This document shows positions 6,015-9,189 of a DNA stretch of 9,189 nucleotides, one piece after another. Origin of the DNA: an uncultured Lysobacterales bacterium (GTDB lineage: Bacteria > Pseudomonadota > Gammaproteobacteria > Xanthomonadales > SZUA-36). Where the stretch lies: the NCBI GenBank assembly GCA_937974465.1, contig CALJWY010000249.1, positions 1 through 9,189 of the forward strand. The letters are read 5' to 3'. Made by a program: the position numbers and the translations under genes. The notes below the pieces were generated by a model. The model had not been told where the DNA came from, did no database searches, and worked only from the letters and a program-made list of their open reading frames with translations. Positions within the stretch are counted from its first letter, which is position 1; every line of letters begins with the position of its first letter.

Positions 6015-7210
6015 CGACCGGCCCTCGCCTTATTGGCAACACGGGTGACTTTCAGCGGCGCATCACGATCCAGCTCATAACGAATTCTGAAAATAATCCC
6101 CAGCGCCAGGAAGGTCATCAACACACTGCTGCCGCCGGAACTGATCAATGGCAGGGTCAGACCCTTGGTTGGCAGAACCCCGAGGTTTACACCAATGCTC
6201 ACCAGGGCCTGCAAACCAATCCACAAGCCGATACCGTAAGCAACATTACCTGCAAAAGGCCGTTCAGCCCGGTGCGCCATCAGGCCAATGATCATGATGC
6301 GCGTCACCAGAAGCATGAACAGGGTCAGGATAAACACCACGCCCACCAGGCCGAACTCCTCGGCCAGCACTGCGAATATAAAATCGGTGTGCGCCTCGGG
6401 CAGGTAAAATAACTTCTGAATACTGGCACCCAGGCCAACCCCAAACACCTCGCCGCGGCCGACTGCAATCAGGGCCTGGGTCAATTGGAAACCACTGTTA
6501 AAGGGATCTTCCCATGGGTTCATGAAGCTGACGATTCGTCTGAGCCTGTAGGGTTCCATTGCTGCATAGCCAAACACCGGCAAAGCCAGGGCGCCCAAAA
6601 CAAAAAGATGACGCCAGGCTGCGCCCGCCAGCCATACCATGCCGCCAACGATTGCCGTGATCACGGCCGCACTGCCCATATCCGGTTGCGCCAGCAGGAT
6701 CACGGTCAACATCGCTGCCAGCAGTAGCGGTTTGAGGGTGTCAAAGAAGCGTATTTTGACCATATCCGCCTTGCGCACCAGGTAACCGGCCATATAAATG
6801 ATCACCATGATCTTGACCGCTTCCACCACCTGGAAATTCACAAAACCCAGCGATATCCAACGCGCACTGCCATTGACGCTACGGCCAATTCCCGGAATAA
6901 ATACCAGCAACAACACCAGCGCAGATACCCACATAAGTGGCCGGCTGATGCGTTTAAGAAAGGCGACCGGAATGACGCGGAATGTAGCCGCGAGGAATAC
7001 GCCCAGGATGACATAAATGATGTGCCGTACGAGGTAATGATAGGTACTCACACCGTGGCTCTCTGCAATCGCGATCGACGAAGAGCCAACCATGACCAGG
7101 CCCGCCGCAACCAGCAACAACACGGGCACCAGTAACCAGCCGTCAACCGGCATTGACTGATTCAGCTGGTAACCGCGGTGTGCCTGTTGTTTGCCTGCTT
7201 TCTTTCTCAT
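6011..7210 (-). CDS. ftsW: Septal peptidoglycan glycosyltransferase FtsW (SEDS family)
   Basis: FtsW is a polytopic inner-membrane SEDS protein that polymerises lipid II into septal glycan together with the transpeptidase FtsI. From the ATG at 7210 it has 399 residues. About ten hydrophobic spans start near residue 24 after a basic cytoplasmic tail (MRKKAGKQQAHRGY). Family landmarks are NGSARWISLG at 113-122, AQPDMGSA at 174-181, EPYRLRRIVSFMNPWEDP at 219-236, and FQLTQALIAVGRGE at 241-254. LPEAHTDFIFAVLAEE at 270-285 holds the catalytic aspartate at 276, and LPTKGLTLPLISSGGSS at 346-362 follows. NPWEDP and PEAHTDF fit FtsW better than RodA, as does the dcw location. The frame stays open to 7294, but the ATG at 7210 overlaps the mraY stop as ATGA and gives the usual N-terminus. 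Two departures from E. coli are QVVEAVK for QPAELTK at 127-133 and serine for tyrosine at 358. murD, normally just upstream, is missing. Confidence 0.96.
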   Translation of the reverse strand: MRKKAGKQQAHRGYQLNQSMPVDGWLLVPVLLLVAAGLVMVGSSSIAIAESHGVSTYHYLVRHIIYVILGVFLAATFRVIPVAFLKRISRPLMWVSALVLLLVFIPGIGRSVNGSARWISLGFVNFQVVEAVKIMVIIYMAGYLVRKADMVKIRFFDTLKPLLLAAMLTVILLAQPDMGSAAVITAIVGGMVWLAGAAWRHLFVLGALALPVFGYAAMEPYRLRRIVSFMNPWEDPFNSGFQLTQALIAVGRGEVFGVGLGASIQKLFYLPEAHTDFIFAVLAEEFGLVGVVFILTLFMLLVTRIMIIGLMAHRAERPFAGNVAYGIGLWIGLQALVSIGVNLGVLPTKGLTLPLISSGGSSVLMTFLALGIIFRIRYELDRDAPLKVTRVANKARAGR

Positions 7211-8289
7211 CGTATCTTCAGGGTCGCTAGACCGGCCAGAACAAGAATCACGGAGATAATCCAAAACCGCACGATCACACGCGGCTCCGGCCATCCTTTC
7301 AATTCAAAATGGTGATGGATCGGCGCCATGCGGAATATCCTGCGTCCGGTGAGCTTGAATGACGCCACCTGCAATATGACCGAAACCGTCTCCATCACGA
7401 ACACACCTGCCATCAGCGTGAAAACAAGTTCCTGGCGCACGATTACCGCGATCAATCCAAGCGCTGCACCCATGGCGAGCGCACCGATATCGCCCATGAA
7501 CACCTGCGCCGGATAGGTGTTGAACCAAAGGAATCCGAGACCGGCACCTGCAAGTGCTCCGCAAAAAATGGTTAGCTCCCCTGCGCCGGCCACGTAAGGG
7601 ATGGCCAGGTATTCCGAAAAAACGGAATGGCCGGTCACATAGGCAAATATCCCCAGTGCAACAGCCAGGAATACGGCAGGCATGATGGCCAGCCCATCGA
7701 GGCCGTCTGTCAGGTTGACTGCATTGGAGTAACCCACGATAAAAAAGTACGTGACCAACACATAGGCCGAGCCCAGCGGGATAACAATCCCTTTGAAGAA
7801 GGGGACGATCATTTCCGTTTCTGCCGGTGATTGAGCAGTGCTGTACAGGTAAATGGCTGCACTTAGGCCAACAATCGATTGAAGCAGGTATTTCCAGCGC
7901 GCAGCCAGGCCGGCTGAATCCTGTAAAACCAACTTTTTATAATCATCCAGCCAGCCAATCAGGCCAAATGCCAGGGTGACCAACAATACCGTCCAGATGT
8001 AGCGATTATTCAAATCAGACCACAGTAGCGTGGACACCACGATGGAGAACAAAATCAACGCGCCACCCATGGTAGGTGTACCGGCTTTTGAGAAATGTGA
8101 CTCCGGCCCAAGCTTCCTGATTGGTTGACGCACCTGTTTTTTAACCAGCCGGCGAATAAATGAGGGACCCAATACCAGTGATATCGCCAGGGCCGTCAGG
8201 GCACCGAGGATACCGCGCAGTGTAATGTAGGCAAAAACATTGAAGTCCGGGTTTATTGTTGCCAGCCAGCTAAACAGTTCAAGTAACAT
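7207..8289 (-). CDS. mraY: Phospho-N-acetylmuramoyl-pentapeptide-transferase MraY
   Basis: MraY is the integral inner-membrane enzyme that transfers phospho-MurNAc-pentapeptide from UDP to undecaprenyl phosphate, giving lipid I. The product has 360 residues, the same length as E. coli MraY, and shares long motifs with it. Visible are GPESHFSKAGTPTMGG at 61-76, GWLDDYKK at 112-119 with the Mg2+/active-site aspartates 115 and 116, and SNAVNLTDGLDGLAIMP at 188-204. FLWFNTYPAQVFMGDIGAL at 253-271 contains aspartate 267, and MAPIHHHFELKGWPEPRV at 321-338 follows. Hydrophobic segments are spread along the whole protein, consistent with the ten-span fold. The ATG at 8289 shares one base with the murF stop (TGATG) and has GAGGTGA 7 bases upstream. 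The gene ends in the ATGA overlap with ftsW. All catalytic residues are in place, so it should also be a normal target for nucleoside inhibitors. Confidence 0.98.
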   Translation of the reverse strand: MLLELFSWLATINPDFNVFAYITLRGILGALTALAISLVLGPSFIRRLVKKQVRQPIRKLGPESHFSKAGTPTMGGALILFSIVVSTLLWSDLNNRYIWTVLLVTLAFGLIGWLDDYKKLVLQDSAGLAARWKYLLQSIVGLSAAIYLYSTAQSPAETEMIVPFFKGIVIPLGSAYVLVTYFFIVGYSNAVNLTDGLDGLAIMPAVFLAVALGIFAYVTGHSVFSEYLAIPYVAGAGELTIFCGALAGAGLGFLWFNTYPAQVFMGDIGALAMGAALGLIAVIVRQELVFTLMAGVFVMETVSVILQVASFKLTGRRIFRMAPIHHHFELKGWPEPRVIVRFWIISVILVLAGLATLKIR

Positions 8290-9189
8290 CAGCCACTCAC
8301 CTCGAGCACTTCATGTCCATTAGAAATGGCGTTAACCACGTGCTCCATACCCATCGAGCGTGAGCCTTTGACAAGGCAGGCCACACCCGGCTTAAGCTCC
8401 AGGCGTAAAGCGTCAATCAACTCCTGCTTGTCATCGAAGTGGGCAGCCATATCGCCAAAGGCATCAACCGTGGCGGTGCTTGCCTCACCGAGCGCAAAAA
8501 CCCTTCTGACACCAAGCGAGCGCGCCGCATCACCCAGCTCAGCGTGCATCTTGCGGCTGTCTGCACCCAGCTCTTTCATATCGCCAAGCACCAGCCATGG
8601 CTCCCCGGGCTGGCTGGCAAGCACTTGCAATGCCGCGTATAACGATGCCGGGTTGGCATTGTAGGTGTCATCGATAACAGTCCAGCCCGATTTAGATGAC
8701 ACCAGGCTCAAACGACCGGGAACCGGCTGCACGGATTCGAGTCCGGCCTTGATATCAGACAGTGGTATATCAAGAGCCAGGCAGACTCCGGTGGCCGCCA
8801 TTGCATTGGCCAGGTTGTGTGCGCCGGGCAACGGGAGTTTTAATGAAAACTCGCCAAGCGGTGTAATGACAACATCTTCATCCGGCGTTTGCCGTAAACG
8901 GATATGCTGATCTTCATCACCATTGAAGTAATAAACGGTGTTTGCCTTGTTGAGGCTTTCCCATAAGCCTACCCAAGGCTCAGCGGCGTTCATGATCGCC
9001 ACACCATCGCCCGGTAGCGATTGGTATAACTCACCCTTGGTGCGTGCTACGCCTTCCTCGGTCACAAATCCTTGTAAATGGGCCGGGCCGATATTGGTAA
9101 TGACCCCAATCTCCGGTTTTGCTATTCCAGCCAGGTAGGCGATATCCCCGGGATTACTGGCGCCCATTTCAATGACCGCATAATCATGC
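8289..9189 (-). CDS. murF: UDP-MurNAc-tripeptide--D-Ala-D-Ala ligase MurF (C-terminal about 299 residues; 5' end outside window)
   Basis: MurF is the last cytoplasmic Mur ligase, adding D-Ala-D-Ala to UDP-MurNAc-tripeptide with ATP. The frame is open to the window edge and begins in HDYAVIEMGASNPGDIAYL, an internal Mur-ligase segment, so the N-terminal domain and the GKT P-loop lie outside. Visible, counting from the first full codon, are NIGPAHLQGF at 32-41, LPGAHNLANAMAA at 120-132, and PVPGRLS at 155-161, which marks the start of the C-terminal domain. DDTYNANPAS is at 173-182, LGDMKELGADS at 201-211 and KGSRSMGMEHVV at 274-285. DDTYNANP and GDMxELG are diagnostic for MurF rather than MurE or MurD. 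About 300 of the usual roughly 450 residues are present. The TGA stop shares its last base with the mraY ATG. Its substrate dipeptide is made by DdlB in the same cluster and its product feeds MraY. The methionine at 9167 is internal and not a start. Confidence 0.97.
   Translation of the reverse strand, partial: HDYAVIEMGASNPGDIAYLAGIAKPEIGVITNIGPAHLQGFVTEEGVARTKGELYQSLPGDGVAIMNAAEPWVGLWESLNKANTVYYFNGDEDQHIRLRQTPDEDVVITPLGEFSLKLPLPGAHNLANAMAATGVCLALDIPLSDIKAGLESVQPVPGRLSLVSSKSGWTVIDDTYNANPASLYAALQVLASQPGEPWLVLGDMKELGADSRKMHAELGDAARSLGVRRVFALGEASTATVDAFGDMAAHFDDKQELIDALRLELKPGVACLVKGSRSMGMEHVVNAISNGHEVLEVSG
8297..8303 (-). promoter_or_regulatory. Ribosome binding site of mraY
   Basis: On the minus strand GAGGTGA lies 7 bases before the ATG at 8289, within the last codons of murF. 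It matches seven consecutive bases of the usual anti-Shine-Dalgarno complement (GGAGGTGATC), one of the strongest such sites in the window, and it fixes the mraY start. Confidence 0.8.

Noticed and set aside
7211..7294. Longer FtsW start with 28 extra N-terminal residues
   Set aside because: The extension lies inside the conserved 3' end of mraY. The ATG at 7210 overlaps the mraY stop as ATGA and gives the usual FtsW N-terminus.
1..9189. tRNA, rRNA, CRISPR, insertion sequences or transfer boundaries
   Set aside because: The window is almost fully occupied by conserved housekeeping genes on one strand. I saw no repeats, transposase motifs or abrupt composition change.

Overview
The window is a continuous piece of a division and cell wall (dcw) gene cluster from a Gram-negative bacterium, most likely a gammaproteobacterium. 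Every gene is on the minus strand, so transcription runs from high to low coordinates: murF (5' end outside the window) - mraY - ftsW - murG - murC - ddlB - ftsQ - ftsA - ftsZ (3' end outside the window). The gammaproteobacterial assignment rests on the gene order, with ddlB directly between murC and ftsQ and no murB there, and on the close resemblance of MraY, MurC, DdlB and FtsZ to my memory of the Escherichia coli proteins. Genus and species cannot be read from the window.

Positions 9189-4926 hold the cytoplasmic and membrane steps of peptidoglycan precursor synthesis. MurF completes UDP-MurNAc-pentapeptide, MraY moves it to undecaprenyl phosphate (lipid I), and MurG adds GlcNAc (lipid II). 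FtsW, the septal SEDS glycosyltransferase, lies between mraY and murG. Positions 4929-2558 hold murC (L-Ala addition to UDP-MurNAc) and ddlB (D-Ala-D-Ala, the substrate of MurF). Positions 2558-1 hold the division genes: ftsQ (membrane divisome scaffold), ftsA (membrane tether) and ftsZ (tubulin-like GTPase). Precursor supply and the machinery that uses it at the septum are therefore expressed from one transcription unit.

The packing is extreme. Each junction from murF through ftsA is a stop/start overlap of 1, 4 or 17 bases, which suggests translational coupling all along the chain. The only intergenic stretch is the 152-base gap before ftsZ. It holds a strong ribosome binding site and a perfect 16-base palindrome.

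The main departure from the E. coli order is that murD, expected between mraY and ftsW, is absent: the mraY stop and the ftsW start overlap as ATGA. From memory, Xanthomonas-type clusters share this layout, and some of those bacteria use the alternative MurD2/MurL route to D-Glu. That link is a hypothesis here. The rest looks like a normal, intact housekeeping cluster. I see no mobile element, CRISPR array, RNA gene or novel system.
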